This document shows positions 49,641 through 60,204 of a stretch of DNA of 64,000 bases, in pieces (positions within the stretch are counted from its first letter, which is position 1; every line of letters starts with the position of its first letter). Made by a program: the position numbers and the translations under genes. The DNA is from Agapetus fuscipes (lineage: Eukaryota; Arthropoda; Insecta; Trichoptera; Glossosomatidae). The stretch spans positions 3,658,001 through 3,722,000 of the forward strand of contig OX637342.1 of the NCBI GenBank assembly GCA_951799405.1, in the 5' to 3' direction. The notes under the pieces are model-generated. The model ran no database searches, was not told the origin of the DNA, and worked only from the letters and a program-made list of their open reading frames with translations.

Positions 49641-51293
49641 TCCTAATTGGATGCTTAAACATCACATGAATGTATTATTCCCATACGTGAGGAACTTATT
49701 GCAAATCAGAAAGACAGGTAAAAAGAAGAAACTTGGACTAAAAGGCGTTGCACCATAAGGAAGTTAGTATACCATTGGAACTTTTGAGCCATATCATTCC
49801 GCGGAGTGTTGTTGACACATACACACATGAAATGATTAGAATATTTTATCAGATTTTGTGTAAATTTAACAATTTTAGCACCAAAAAAAAACTACTCTAG
49901 AGGTGTATCTTGTAAATTAACGGCCCTTTCAAATATGGGTAAGAAACAGACCAGTTGAGAACCTTTGCTCTCACCTTATAGAATATTAAGTAGAGCCGAA
50001 TACAGGTTCAACAATGTGCCACGGTCCATTATGTCTTCCATTGATCAAATTCAATTTGGAAACTGGGTTATATCGTAGAATTGACATCAATGCCACTTGA
50101 GGTCGAAAGGGAAGGTTCTAGGCTCCTTCTTGCAGAGTTGTGTAACAAAACGGCATTTCTAACTCTACGATGTTCAGACGTTCTCCCCCTCGAAACATTT
50201 TTAACGCTTTTGAATCCAAGGAAGCTAATTTATTTTGTGAATGAAAGGGAGACCTTTAAAAACGTGATGATTTTTTTTATGTTTTAAAAGAAATACAGTT
50301 AAATCATGTCCATTAACCTTAATTACTAACTATTCAAAAGAACTCACAAAGATTTTTTTTGACATTATGTGACTTTAATATTTTATCGAATACTTTTTAT
50401 ACCTTCGGTACAAAGTTTAGAAGATATGAAGCTTTTTCTTTCGAAAATTCGGTGCAGACCTGTAAGACAACTGTTAGTGTGGTTACTCTATTTAAACCTT
50501 TCTAATATCTGGAATCAACGTTACAACAAGATTTTTTGTACTGATTTTCCACATTGGCTATGAGCAATTTTTATTTTTTCATCTTATTTTAATTATGGAT
50601 GTAATGTCCATGTACAAACAGAAAGAAGAAAAATATAAGAATTGAAACAAGCATTCGGAGCAAAGCAAAGCTCTCCGAGAAATCTTACAGACTTACACCA
50701 CATAAATCTAGACAAGATGAATAGATCCAAATATGAGATATTCTGTAAATTGGAGAATAAAAGTAATCGCATCATGTAAATTTACAGATAATTCAAAATA
50801 CTTTAGGCGTCTATCGTTTGTGTGAATTTGCCTCAATATCAAAACGTTGAAATATGCTTTTCGACGGCGTATAGTGATATATACATATATATATGGATAA
50901 TTTATTTATAAGGTACACATAATTAAAGAGCGCCGTTTTTGTGTGTGTCACACATCAAGGGCCCAATGGTGATGCTGAGAAAGAGCCCACAAAAGAAAGA
51001 TCAATGCCTCAAAAAATACACACTTTGTCAGGTGCACGAAACCTCTGCTGGGCTGCTTGAAAATTGTAGGGTTAATGTGGAGCATACGCGGGCTATTGTC
51101 ATGAGGTTTTGACATTATTTATGGACCGCCTCGCATGTAGATTAATCTGCGCTAGAGGCCACGAGAAACGGATATTGATGTATTGTTTAGGCCTATAAAA
51201 ATCAACAAAAGATTATTACATCACATGGCATTCTACACGGCCCAAAAATGTAGCGAGATATTTCGGATACGTGGATAGAATGGACTAAGCTTT
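49641..51293. other. Unassigned, mostly AT-rich
   Basis: About 1.65 kb. AGAGCGCCGTTTTTGTGTGTG and CACACATCAAGGGCCC at 50930-50970 are a short SINE-B 3'-end relic (minus). The rest has no recognised feature. Confidence 0.3.
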
Positions 51294-51572
51294 TGACCGG
51301 TCCGTAGTCTAATGGTAACGCTTGAGACTCGTAAGTGGAAGGTTGTGGTTTCGAATCCACAAAAAAATACCATTTCTATTTTCAAATATGCTCTAAGCTG
51401 GGTTGAAAAATTCATAAACCTTTACTAAAGACCGGTCACCCAAGGTCCATCAAGCTTTATAGCAACTGGGTCTTGCTTGAGAATTGGCGCATTCTATAGC
51501 TTGCAGAGGGTTCTTGAGGTGTGATTCACACAAAAACACCGCTCACCAAATAAATAATCCTAATTGTATTAT
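51294..51572 (+). repeat. SINE-B copy
   Basis: Head GACCGGTCCGTAGTCTAATGG and GTTTCGAATCC (box B), a small deletion after it, body AAAGACCGGTCACCC and GGCGCATTCTATAG, and tail CGCTCACCAAATAAAT. Confidence 0.88.
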
Positions 51573-51584
51573 TATAATCTTCAC

Positions 51585-51772
51585 GAACCAAGAGCCTACT
51601 CAGAATATCTGAGATGAAAACGCTCCGCACCATAGCTGGAAAATCATCGAGAGACAAAATAAAAAATCCACAAATTAAAAGCATTGGCAGATGGAGTAGA
51701 AAGAGGAGACGGTTATGAAGCAGCCATGTAGACCACATGACTGAAAGTAGGTTAACTTATATCGTCACACAC
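51585..51772 (+). pseudogene. LINE C-terminal fragment (second RTE-like type)
   Basis: Encodes EMKTLRTIAGKSSRDKI, then GRWSRKRRRL, a stop and SSHVDHMTESRLTYIV. This is the pattern of LR(T/S)IxGKxxRD(K/R)I followed by H(V)xRMxxxRL seen in RTE-type C-termini. Confidence 0.6.
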
Positions 51773-51779
51773 AAAATAC

Positions 51780-52032
51780 CAGACAGCAAAGAAAGTGTGA
51801 AAGGAAAAAGAGGGAAGGGACGACCGAGCAAAGTATGGAGTGATCAGATTGAGGAGATTGTGAAAGAATGGGATATACAAAGTGAGCGTAAAAGAAGAAA
51901 ATGCATGAAAAAGGTGATGGATATGAATGAATTGAAAGAGGTATTTAAGGATTGGAAAAAATGGAGGCAGCTCTGTAGAGGCTCTGGCCACCCCTAGCGG
52001 AATGGCGACAGAGTTACAGTTACAGTACCATG
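51780..52032 (+). pseudogene. RTE-like C-terminal fragment, subfamily 1
   Basis: The frame encodes KESVKGKRGKGRPSKVWSDQ, IEEIVKEWDIQSERKRRKCM and KKVMDMNELKEVFKDWKKWR, then a stop, and ends AGTTACAGTTACAG. Nearly the same as 39835-40056, so a relatively young copy. Confidence 0.88.
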
Positions 52033-52119
52033 CAAAAGATGGAAGGAAGAAAAGCTGGCCTTCTGCATCACAGGTTCAAACTCCAGAATAAATAGATCGA
52101 AGATCTAATACAAGAAGAA

Positions 52120-52205
52120 GGAAATGTGATTCTTAAGACAATTTCATTGAAAGGTCATCTTCGAATCAAATGGTAAATAAGGCAAACAAGCACTGGGGGG
52201 CGATA
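52120..52205. repeat. Unclassified repeat F, partial copy
   Basis: GTGATTCTTAAGACAATTTC and GAATCAAATGGTAAATAAGG, then CAAACAAGCACTGGGGGG. Confidence 0.5.
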
Positions 52206-53074
52206 TGTATTATCTAGGAATGTATGAGTTTCTTGATTTAGTAATTAGTATTTATGCTCATGTGGGAAACATAAAGTTTGTTCTTGTCACTGGGACGTGC
52301 GAGCCTAACTCCATAATGCAAGCGTACGACAGACTTCGTTAGCGATTCTCATATTGCACAAAGTGGGCGGGAATGTATGGAGGCTGAGTCATACTGAGGA
52401 GGCGGTAGTATACCGCTGAAAATCTGCACCATAATACCTTCCTTTTCATCTTCAAATAATATTGGAAATCGTCTACATTTCCCATGTAAAGTGTTACGGT
52501 TCGAACACCCTGTCACATGAGGTGTGACATGACATTTACCATCTGCAGGGCCGAGAATCGTACGCTCCTATTTTTTATACCAGGCTAGCCAAGCCATCCT
52601 CACGCAGGATTCAACCAATGAGGATCCTGTATTCAAATCGATATTGGCGTCACCCAAAAGTGGTTAAATATACCCCATGAGGGAAGGAAGGCCACAGTTG
52701 AACCTTTACCATCTTGCCTTCAGCATCTTCTGTCCGTAGATTATCCAGACTCACGGTCGAAACTTTTGTCATTTAACTTCATATTAATCATCATTTTTCT
52801 TCAATTAAAACCCACTCGACCACAACAGTTATAACATAAAGTACAATGTATTTATAATGTTTAGACGGATATTTTATGATTTGTTAAAGATGAACACCCT
52901 TCTCAGACGGAAAACTTTCCGGAAAACGAAACCAATGCAATTAATTTAATAATTGGAATGAATTTGATATCCCAAATAAGAGTATTTCTGTTGAATTTAG
53001 CACAGAGTTATGCCATCTTCGCGGTTGCCAAAAGGGATGCCAAGAAAGACGTCAGCCAGCTACTGGAGGTGACA
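52206..53074. other. Unassigned
   Basis: About 870 bases, somewhat less AT-rich, with no recognised gene or repeat. Confidence 0.25.
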
Positions 53075-53180
53075 AATTGGAAGATCACATGTAGCACGTA
53101 GAAACGCGAACTTACACGTATATTCTTGCAGACATACATTAAATGTAAATCCAGCATCTTGATTTATCTTTGAAACACAG
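53075..53180 (+). repeat. SINE-A 3' part, very diverged
   Basis: CACATGTAGCACGTAGAAACGCGAAC, GCAGACATACATTAAATG and TATCTTTGAAACACAG follow the SINE-A order. Confidence 0.45.
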
Positions 53181-53519
53181 AAAATAGAATTAAAGCAGAT
53201 TGGTTAAAAACGAAATGTAATATCGTAGTAAAATCTTTCTTATGAATTTGAAATCAAAGATGACCGCTTAAAAAAGTTTGCAATATTTTAGAAGATCCAT
53301 AAATCAAAGCCAACAATACAAAAACACTAAACTCCATGTTTTCTGTAAGTGTAAATGTATAATGAATACAAATTCCACAACGCGTTAATTTGTTTACATA
53401 TTCCATAAGTCATCTTTATGGTTTTTAAATCAACAAATCAATAGGAGAACCGACGCGAGAAGAAAGCAACGTTAAAGCTCTTGAGTATAACATAGTATCA
53501 ATCGAAAATGTATGAAAAA

Positions 53520-53625
53520 TACGAGTGCAGTCCTAGAGAGTGATTCAGTTGTCAAACAGTTTTTCAATTTACGCAGTCGAGGTGAATTTACGCAATTTTT
53601 TATACTCGGTGTACAGAATCAAGGG
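53520..53625 (+). repeat. Palindromic repeat G copy
   Basis: GCAGTCCTAGAGAGTGATTC, then TTTTATACTCGGTGTACAG. Confidence 0.4.
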
Positions 53626-53779
53626 AGATTTGTTATATATTAACACATGTTAAAGTTTAGACTCATAAAACATAGGATTAGTCTGAAAAAACTTAACCAA
53701 TTTTAGCGCATAAATAAAAGATATGTTCTGCAACTCAATTTTACATACAAAAAGACTTATTAAAAATTAAATTAGGCTG

Positions 53780-53830
53780 ATTTATTTGGTGAGCGCTGTT
53801 TTTGTGTGTATCACACCTCAAGAGCCCTCT
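53780..53830 (-). repeat. SINE-B 3'-end fragment
   Basis: TTTGGTGAGCGCTGTTTTTG and TATCACACCTCAAGAGCCC on the plus strand are the complement of SINE-B. A plus-strand SINE-B piece (GGAGTACAAAAAAATATTC, TATGCTCTTCGCAGG) follows at about 53870-53925. Confidence 0.7.
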
Positions 53831-53936
53831 ATATACGAGTATACGAGTAGTAAAAATTTTGAAGTGATCACGGAGTACAAAAAAATATTCTCATTTGATT
53901 TTCAAATATGCTCTTCGCAGGATTAACCTAATCATA

Positions 53937-54062
53937 CTCCTTGACTCATAGGTTGGTACGAGGCTGACCCCCCGTGCTATAAAAATTGGTCCACTTTTGC
54001 CATGTAATATAAGCCTTAAATGTTAACATATATTTGCTGCTAAGATATAAGATTATTATAGA
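53937..54062 (+). repeat. SINE-A copy with internal deletion
   Basis: CTCCTTGACTCATAGGTTGG to GCCATGTAATATAAGCC, joined to TTAAATGTTAACATATATTTG and a GATTATTATAGATA tail. Confidence 0.8.
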
Positions 54063-54111
54063 TAGTGCATACATAATATGAAAGTTCAAGTCGAATTCGG
54101 AACGCAATAAA

Positions 54112-54515
54112 ACGCAACTTAGCTACACATTCATTGTCATTTCTTGCCGTGATAACCTCGAAAGATTCACATGTGGCCTTTAGAACCTATTTATTTTAAA
54201 GATAAAGGGGCCAGCATTACGCACAACCACGTCGGTTGAAGTGGGAGTTTCCCAACTCACGAAGGGCTGGTAATGATTTCTTATGATGGCTTAGAGCCTG
54301 TCCAGATGGAGCGCGTGCGCATCTGGACGGGATGTATGTGGCTCTAGTATCTCGGCTACGTGCGTAAAACGCTCCATCTGGGCAGGCTCTTAATTGAATA
54401 AGCCTTGCCGGTATTTTATTTTGAGTTTGAAATAAACACCGAAACATTTCTGACACCATCGGTGGGAATCAAACCCTAGCTCTCTGCTAAAATTCTCCCG
54501 AAGGAGTTATCAACC
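54112..54515 (-). repeat. SINE-C copy, full length, carrying a MITE
   Basis: The 3' end is at AACGCAACTTAGCTACACA (left). The body has CTTCAACCGACGTGG-type and TACCGGCAAGG blocks. The head is on the right, but its box A is worn. Interrupted at 54294-54389. Confidence 0.82.
54294..54389. mobile_element. PIF/Harbinger-like MITE, 96 bp
   Basis: Terminal inverted repeats GAGCCTGTCCAGATGGAGCG and its complement with one mismatch, flanked by TTA on both sides (54291-54293 and 54390-54392). A 3-bp TTA duplication is typical of PIF/Harbinger. The element is inside a SINE-C. Confidence 0.78.
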
Positions 54516-54517
54516 GC

Positions 54518-54842
54518 AACGCAAACGCAACTAAGCTACACATATTGTATAACTTCTTGCCGCGCTATCCCCAAAAGGTTTCGCATGTGGCGAGTGGAAC
54601 TTATTTATTTTTACAGGTAAAGAGTCCGGCTTTACGCCAAACACTTCAGTTGAAGTGGGGGTTTCCCAGCTCCTACTGGTAGGTACTCATTTATTGTTAA
54701 GGCTTAGTAAACCTTGTCGATATTTTATTTTGCGGTTTTAAAAAAACACTATAATAAGACACCCTGGGATTCGAACCCGAGCTCACAGCATGGAATGCAA
54801 ACATTCTGCCAACTGTTTTATCGACCAGATTACTAAACCCGA
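54518..54842 (-). repeat. SINE-C copy, full length
   Basis: From AACGCAACTAAGCTACACAT (3' end) through CTTTACGCCAAACACTTCAG to the tRNA-like head with box B GGTTCGAATCCC (complement at 54768-54779). Tandem with the previous SINE-C. Confidence 0.88.
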
Positions 54843-55205
54843 AAATAGCTTCCATTCAGTACATATGTACTGATGGACAGGGCTGTCACCTAAATTAGTC
54901 ACATCGACAGCTCCAGTCAGTCACTGAATAATTGGGTCTGTCACCGGTGACACGCTGAACAATTGCAAACAGCATAACGTGATACCGAGTCACCGGTATG
55001 ACGCCACACGCTACCCGGTATTAGGTATGCGGTGAACTTATCCCAAACTATTGGCACACATACGTTATATATTGTAACGATTTATTTAAATACCAACACT
55101 GCCAAAAGTGATACTGTTTGATTGATATTCCGAAGGTATGGACTTTCACTGTGTGAACACATTTACACTTGAAAACATTTTCAGTCACTTTAAAATTGAT
55201 GAAAT
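54843..55205. other. Unassigned
   Basis: Contains the 14-bp palindrome TGTCACCGGTGACA at about 54939 and related CACCGGTGAC/TCACCGGTATGAC pieces. No recognised family. Confidence 0.3.
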
Positions 55206-55206
55206 A

Positions 55207-55312
55207 GATGCTGTAAAAAAATAGTTTATTTTGCCAATGTTACCCCTATTTCAGGGAAAAGCAATAGGAGTTGCAGGGCTTGTGTACTTTTGAAATTGAG
55301 ACTTTTCAAGTA
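55207..55312 (+). repeat. SINE-A fragment
   Basis: TGCTGTAAAAAAATAGTTTA through CACCCCTATTTCAGGG to TTGAAATTGAGAC. Both ends are missing. Confidence 0.7.
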
Positions 55313-55392
55313 ACACCCTTCGTGGGGATGTATATCAAGCCCTACGGCATGGAACGCAAGAATTCTACTAACTAAGCTATCGACCTGTAATT
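55313..55392 (-). repeat. SINE-C head fragment
   Basis: Complement of the tRNA-like head: CACCCTTCGTGGGGATG, then CGGCATGGAACGCAAG and CTAAGCTATCGACC. Confidence 0.65.
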
Positions 55393-55486
55393 CATTAGTT
55401 GAAAGTGGTTTGTAAGGATAAAAAAAAAATGCAGAATAGACTCTAGACACCCCTAGTGAAATTTAGACAAAGTAACAGTTACCATA
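55393..55486 (+). pseudogene. RTE-like 3' end fragment
   Basis: GTTTGTAAGGATAAAAAAA and GACACCCCTAGTGAAAT, then AGTAACAGTTAC. Confidence 0.65.
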
Positions 55487-55709
55487 CGTCAATTTTCAAA
55501 ACATAAAGTAACGACTATTTAATACATGTTACTACATGTTTTTTATTTTATTTTTAAGGCGCACTAATGAATCATAATTTAACGTTCACACAAGGCTAAG
55601 AATACAACAATAATTTAGGACATGTGAAATAAAACAAATAAGAATTCTTGCGGAATGATACATTGGTATATTTAAATTATTTATGACAGGTAATTAATTA
55701 ATATCGGCA

Positions 55710-55796
55710 CAATGGAGTGGCATAATGGAATGGCAAAGTGAAATGGTGCAATGAAATGGCAAAATAAAATGGCAAAATAAAAATATGGCAATATGA
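55710..55796. repeat. Tandem repeat of ATGGCAAAAT-like units
   Basis: About eight imperfect ~10-bp units (AATGGAATGGCAAAGTGAAATGG and so on). Confidence 0.75.
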
Positions 55797-55860
55797 TTAT
55801 GAGGCCATCTTTTGGAAAGGCGGTTAATTTTGACATCATTTTATTAGCTTTGTTGGTATC

Positions 55861-55912
55861 TACATTTACCTAGTAATATTAGTTTTACGAGGAAATTTTA
55901 TGTTACTGTTTC
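55861..55912. repeat. Left 52-bp direct repeat
   Basis: TACATTTACCTAGTAATATT through TTATGTTACTGTTTC, repeated exactly at 56073-56124. Confidence 0.9.
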
Positions 55913-55913
55913 T

Positions 55914-56072
55914 GACATATCAGCTGTTCACTTGCGGCCATCTTGGATTGACAGGTCTTCATACGAATGCATCATTAGTATGTCAAAGCGTGGGCTCAGC
56001 GGACGACTAAAATGTCTAAGAATAGCACCGTAAGATTCTAAATAAGATGCGAAATCGGTACTATATAATCTA
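55914..56072. repeat. Copy of the 60.05-60.21 kb sequence
   Basis: About 159 bases nearly match 60052-60210, covering the right half of an inverted-repeat element plus ~50 bases beyond it. It is flanked by the 52-bp direct repeats. Confidence 0.85.
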
Positions 56073-56124
56073 TACATTTACCTAGTAATATTAGTTTTAC
56101 GAGGAAATTTTATGTTACTGTTTC
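56073..56124. repeat. Right 52-bp direct repeat
   Basis: Exact repeat of 55861-55912 by eye. Confidence 0.9.
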
Positions 56125-56530
56125 AGTCCTGGCACGAGTTCGCAGCCGCGGGCTCAAGACTGGGCAGAGGTGACCATTAGCCCTCAGTCAGTCCTCGCGA
56201 CACCCATACATATTGACGTATGTACACCCATAACTTACTGCGCTCAGCGCGGATGGCAACTCGTTCGATACACGTCAATGAAGGGCTCCCGTCAGGCACA
56301 TTAGCTTCAGTAACCTCGACGTTCTGGGGAGGGTGGGACTTCTTAGAGTCATGCGTTAGCCCCTGATTTGAGGATCCTCTTTTTCCTTTCTTGAGTAGAG
56401 TAACTTTAGCTGATTAACTTCAACGGGAAGGCCTTCCGCCGCCAAAAAAACATTGCAAGTGAAGTATCACCAAGTGAAGCGACTCCGCATGAGTTGTATG
56501 AACTTGGTGGGTGGAGGTGGGTAAAGTGCC
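56125..56530. repeat. Unclassified repeat E, copy 2, with longer left part
   Basis: 56298-56522 matches 3085-3318. The GC-richer left part (56125-56297: CTGGCACGAGTTCGCAGCCG; GCTCAGCGCGGATGGCAACT) has no second copy here and may belong to the same element. Confidence 0.55.
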
Positions 56531-56672
56531 TGTTTCAATGTTATATCTCAGAAGAAATTTCGAGAAAAATCATAGCTTTCCGAATAGTTTTATTTAATTC
56601 TATACTAAAAAGTTCAGAGTCTCAAATTTTTTAAATTTTCTAGATAATTTAGCAATTATTATGCTTCTACAT

Positions 56673-56887
56673 TTCTTGACTTATAGGCTGGTATAAGGCT
56701 TTAAAAAACGGTTCACTTTGCCAATGTCAACTCTGTTTCAGGGAAAGTCGGAAAATGTATGTTCATTTGAGGTTTGGATTTACAATAATTGTAAGTACAC
56801 ATGCAGCGTTTGTGGGCATGCATTCAATATTAATTTTAAATGTTAATATATCTGTTTGCCACTTTGATTATAGAGTATTAATCATAG
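56673..56887 (+). repeat. SINE-A copy with two small deletions
   Basis: TTCTTGACTTATAGGCTGGT, missing GACCACCCATACTG, then the middle with GTGGGCATGCATTC and a GATTATAG-like tail. Confidence 0.78.
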
Positions 56888-57121
56888 GAAAAATCCAAAT
56901 GATCTCACGAGATTTTTCGGAGAGATCAAGTCTCTAGAATGACTTATGAAAGACTCGCACACATCGTAGCTAATGAGATGCCAATAGGAGGCAGACTCAC
57001 AAAAAGGAAGAAAGATAGCTGTGAATCCTCAAATTAGGATCCACGACTGTATATCACAGATCGAAAGATCTAAATCAACAGAAGGAGAAGAGAATTTTTT
57101 GACGAAAGGGTGCCACTAAAC
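56888..57121. other. Possible LINE remnant
   Basis: 56940-57075 could encode ERLAHIVANEMPIGGRLTKR, then KKDSC, vaguely like a LINE C-terminus. Too worn to assign. Confidence 0.2.
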
Positions 57122-57442
57122 CACCTCCGGTCCGGTCGATAGCTCAGTTGGTAGTGCTTGCATTCCGTGCCGAGAGTTCAGATTCGAATCCCGCCGAGGG
57201 TGTCAGAAACGATTTCCCGTTTCGGTGTTTATTTCAAAGCCCAAAATAAAATACCGGCAAGGTTTACTCAGCCTTCACAAGAAAGAAGTACCAGCCCTCT
57301 CGGGAGCTGGGAAACTCCCACTTCAACTGAAGTGGTTGGCGTTAGGCCAGCCCCCATACCTGTACAAATAAATAAGTTCAACTCGCCACATGCGACCCCT
57401 TCGGAGATAACGCGGCAAGAAGTAACACTATATGTGTAGCTT
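57122..57442 (+). repeat. SINE-C copy, full length (reference copy)
   Basis: The tRNA-like head has box A TAGCTCAGTTGG and box B GATTCGAATCC. The body has GATTTCCCGTTTCGGTG, TACCGGCAAGGTTTACTC, CTTCAACTGAAGTGG and CGACCCCTTCGGAGATAACG. The 3' end is TATATGTGTAGCTTA, where a DNA element begins. Confidence 0.9.
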
Positions 57443-57733
57443 AGGGGCCGTCCATAAATTACGTCATCGATTTTTGCCGATTTTCGACCCCCCTCCCCCT
57501 TACAATCATCCTATAGTCATTATCTAATGACCCCTCCCCCCTCTTGCTGTAATAATGGATGAGCTTAATAATTAATAATGTTATATATCTTGCATAATAT
57601 TATGTATATTTTGTAGAAATTGGTATTTACAAGAACGACGTCACTTTTGGTACTCGTACGTCATTTGCCATCATCCGCAGACCAGACTCCCCCACCCCCC
57701 TTAATTCGAATGACGTAATATATGGACGGCCCT
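57443..57733. mobile_element. DNA element with AGGGGCCGTCCATAAATTAC ends
   Basis: The left end AGGGGCCGTCCATAAATTAC, GTCAT and the right end, complemented, AGGGCCGTCCATATATTACG, TCAT form ~24-bp terminal inverted repeats. No coding capacity in 291 bp. It sits exactly in the SINE-C 3' terminus. The superfamily is not decided. Confidence 0.8.
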
Positions 57734-58196
57734 TTACGTACTTCAGTTCAGTTGAATTTTTGTTGACGTGTATTCATAGAAATCCTTTCAATTTTCATTC
57801 ACACTCTTCTTGATTAAAACCTTCAAAGTTCCATTACAATAAACATATTTAGCTACGCAACAAAATGTTGCATGAAATATTTTTTCTGCAACAATGAACA
57901 AAGCGACACACCGTGGAACAATAAGCTGTCCCGCCCGCTCGGCCTACGCACACTGCCGGCTGTTTATGCGACAAGTCGGTGCAACAAATTAGGTCACGAG
58001 CGAAACATTGATCAATGGCCGCTCAAACACGAGACAGCTGGCTTTCAATTAGAATTGTTACAGAAATCTCGTAAATATAGTTAGTAGTTAGTTAGTGCAA
58101 GTACGTATAATATGTCGTTAGTAGTTAGTACGTAAGTGGTCAGTGGAATCCATTAGTAGTAAGTGCAAGTGGTTACTGCTAAGGGGTGGGTGCAAG
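57734..58196. other. Unassigned; short TTAGTAG repeats
   Basis: Loose tandem GTTAGTAGTTAGT units at about 58080-58165. A 70-codon frame (57872-58084) is not recognised. Confidence 0.3.
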
Positions 58197-58405
58197 TCTA
58201 AATCTAAATCTGAATCTAAGCTGCAAAGATATGTATCATTTGAGATTCAGATTGTGGACCTACATATAAAAAACCCAATTCTCAAATGGACAAAAGCCCT
58301 GCATCTCTTGCCGACCTTCCCTGAAACAGCTGGGGGGACATTGGCAAAGTGAACCTTTTTTACAGTATAGGTGTTCAGCCTCATACCAACCTATAAGTCA
58401 AGGAA
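58197..58405 (-). repeat. SINE-A copy with internal deletion
   Basis: TCTAAATCTAAATCTGAATC tail. The GCGCGAAATTATGCGTGTC region is missing. 5' end at CAACCTATAAGTCAAGGAA. Confidence 0.85.
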
Positions 58406-58932
58406 TAAGTCTAGGATAAGTATAAGTCTAGGAAAGTGGTAAGAAAAAATAAGTTGGAGTATAGTATAAAGTATTCGTGACACTTTCATTCAGTTGACGG
58501 AAATCAAAGGAGAAAATGAAATATATTTTCATAGTGAATTTAATGTAAAAAAATTACAGGACACCTACAGATGTGGATCCCGAAAATAAAATTTATTTCT
58601 TCAAAAAAAAAACATTGTTCATTCGGTATGGACTTAGATTTTTTCTAACACAAAAGAATAACGGTATTTCAAATCCAAATTTTCAATTCAAATGTTTTGT
58701 ACTAATGGTGACATTTGAATTGCCCCTAAAACAGAACCTCTATATACTAATGTATAACATCGAACGAAGGTATCTATTTTGTCCTGTATGGACTCCTACA
58801 CTACTGAACTGATTGCGATGAATATTTCATGAGTAATTCTTTGCATGGCTTCTGTATAAAAAAACTGCAGAAATATGCTTACACTATTTTCACTTTTTGA
58901 CTCCCTGAAATTTTTAGACTAAAATAAGTGTA
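58406..58932. other. No recognised feature
   Basis: AT-rich sequence. Confidence 0.3.
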
Positions 58933-59018
58933 CAACGACACAACAAAGGGGAGACACATCTGCGGAGATACTGGCCACCCCTAACAGAACGGCGGCATGA
59001 GACAATAACAGTAACCAG
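58933..59018 (+). pseudogene. RTE-like 3' end fragment
   Basis: GGGGAGACACATCTGCGGAG and TGGCCACCCCTAACAGAACG, then GACAATAACAGTAAC. Subfamily 2 type. Confidence 0.7.
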
Positions 59019-59024
59019 CCACTA

Positions 59025-59660
59025 CAAGGAATGAGTCATGAAAACGCCAAGTTCTCATAGTTTTGAGATCGACTGCAAAGGGATGAATGAGAGTCGTACT
59101 ACGAGTTTCCCTTTCTGAAATGCGAGGGGGAGGGATTAATGAATGGAGCTCATTAGAACAGTCTCCGTGGTAATATCGATAAAAAAGACTGAGCATTCCA
59201 ACTTTTCTTCTGTGCTGGAGCGACTGCAGATCGGATGCCAGAGAAGGATCATTGATCAACTTCACCGCCCTCCTTTGCACAGAATCTAGTTGGTCACGCA
59301 ACTTCTTGGACATACCACACCTATAATGGGGCGGATTTGGGATGTTTTCAGAGTCAATAACTGAGCTGAATTAAAAATCTACGGGCTCTGTATAGTATGC
59401 CGAGTCGCCGGATAGCGGAAGTTGTGCGAGAGTCAATAGCATCATGGTATTTTAACTCTGATGAGAGAGAAACACCGAGAAGATTAAAGTGTTCATGGTT
59501 AGGGAGAGAGACGTTTTCGTTGTCTATCAACTTATTCTCACAGTTCATCCACTGTCCTGGTGTGACGGTGTTTCACTTGAGATTAACTAAGCATCAGTCA
59601 CAGTTGCCTATGAAAAATGCCAGCGCCATTAGTCCACTGTCAGCGCATATTGGAAATGCT
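59025..59660 (-). pseudogene. Non-LTR retrotransposon C-terminal fragment (family J)
   Basis: Two minus-strand frames in different phases, 59354-59548 (NLLGVSLSSELKYHDAIDSR, RLGILYRARRF) and 58981-59313 (LDSVQRRAVKLINDP, LQSLQHRRKVGMLSLFYRYY, HGDCSNELHSLIPPP, HPFAVDLKTMRTW), together match the post-reverse-transcriptase region of jockey/CR1-like insect LINEs. A frame break lies at about 59315-59350. The catalytic part is missing. Confidence 0.82.
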
Positions 59661-59933
59661 CATGATAAATCTGGATGTTAAAAATTGAGCCACGACTGCG
59701 GCGCTTACTGAAATGGACAACGAAATGGGTGGTCGTACGTTAGAATATGTTTTATGGCACTAAAACACTAACTCGGCGTGTACATATTTAAAACGACTGA
59801 AAGTTATTTAATACGTCTGAACATTGCAATGTTGTGTAATGGCTTAGAAATGTTCTAGAATCTAGATAATTTTTTTTACAAATTGATTGCTAACTATTAA
59901 TCCTCCATATTTTTTTAAGCCTTAACGGGGCTT
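59661..59933. other. No recognised feature
   Basis: Nothing supported. Confidence 0.3.
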
Positions 59934-60160
59934 TTCTTAGACATTTTAGTCGTCGGTTGAACCCGCGCTTTGACAAACTAATGGTGCCTGCGCTGGAAGT
60001 TTCATCAGCACGGTCATTCTTACCTACCGAATTTTGTAATACTTGTATGAAGACAAATCAGCTGTTCACTTGCGGCCATCTTGGATGGACAGGTCTTCAT
60101 ACAAATGCATCATTAGTATGTCAAAGCGTGGGCTCAGCGGACGACTAAAATGTCTAAGAA
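59934..60160. mobile_element. Inverted-repeat element, ~50-bp arms
   Basis: Left end TTCTTAGACATTTTAGTCGTC and right end GACGACTAAAATGTCTAAGAA. Inner GCGCTTTGACAAACTAATGG pairs with CATTAGTATGTCAAAGCG. The right half recurs at 55914-56072. No coding capacity. Confidence 0.82.
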
Positions 60161-60204
60161 TAGCACCGTAAGATTCTAAATAAGATGCGAAATCGGTACT
60201 ATAT

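Noticed and set aside
54936..54955. TGTCACCGGTGACA palindrome as a transcription-factor site or element end
   Set aside because: A single 14-bp palindrome with only loose neighbours (CACCGGTATGAC); no second end, duplication or conserved spacing to support a call.
57126..57200. Possible tRNA gene with box A TAGCTCAGTTGG
   Set aside because: Part of SINE-C, which recurs with the same downstream body at 4.2, 7.2-7.5, 54.1-54.8 and 57.1 kb.
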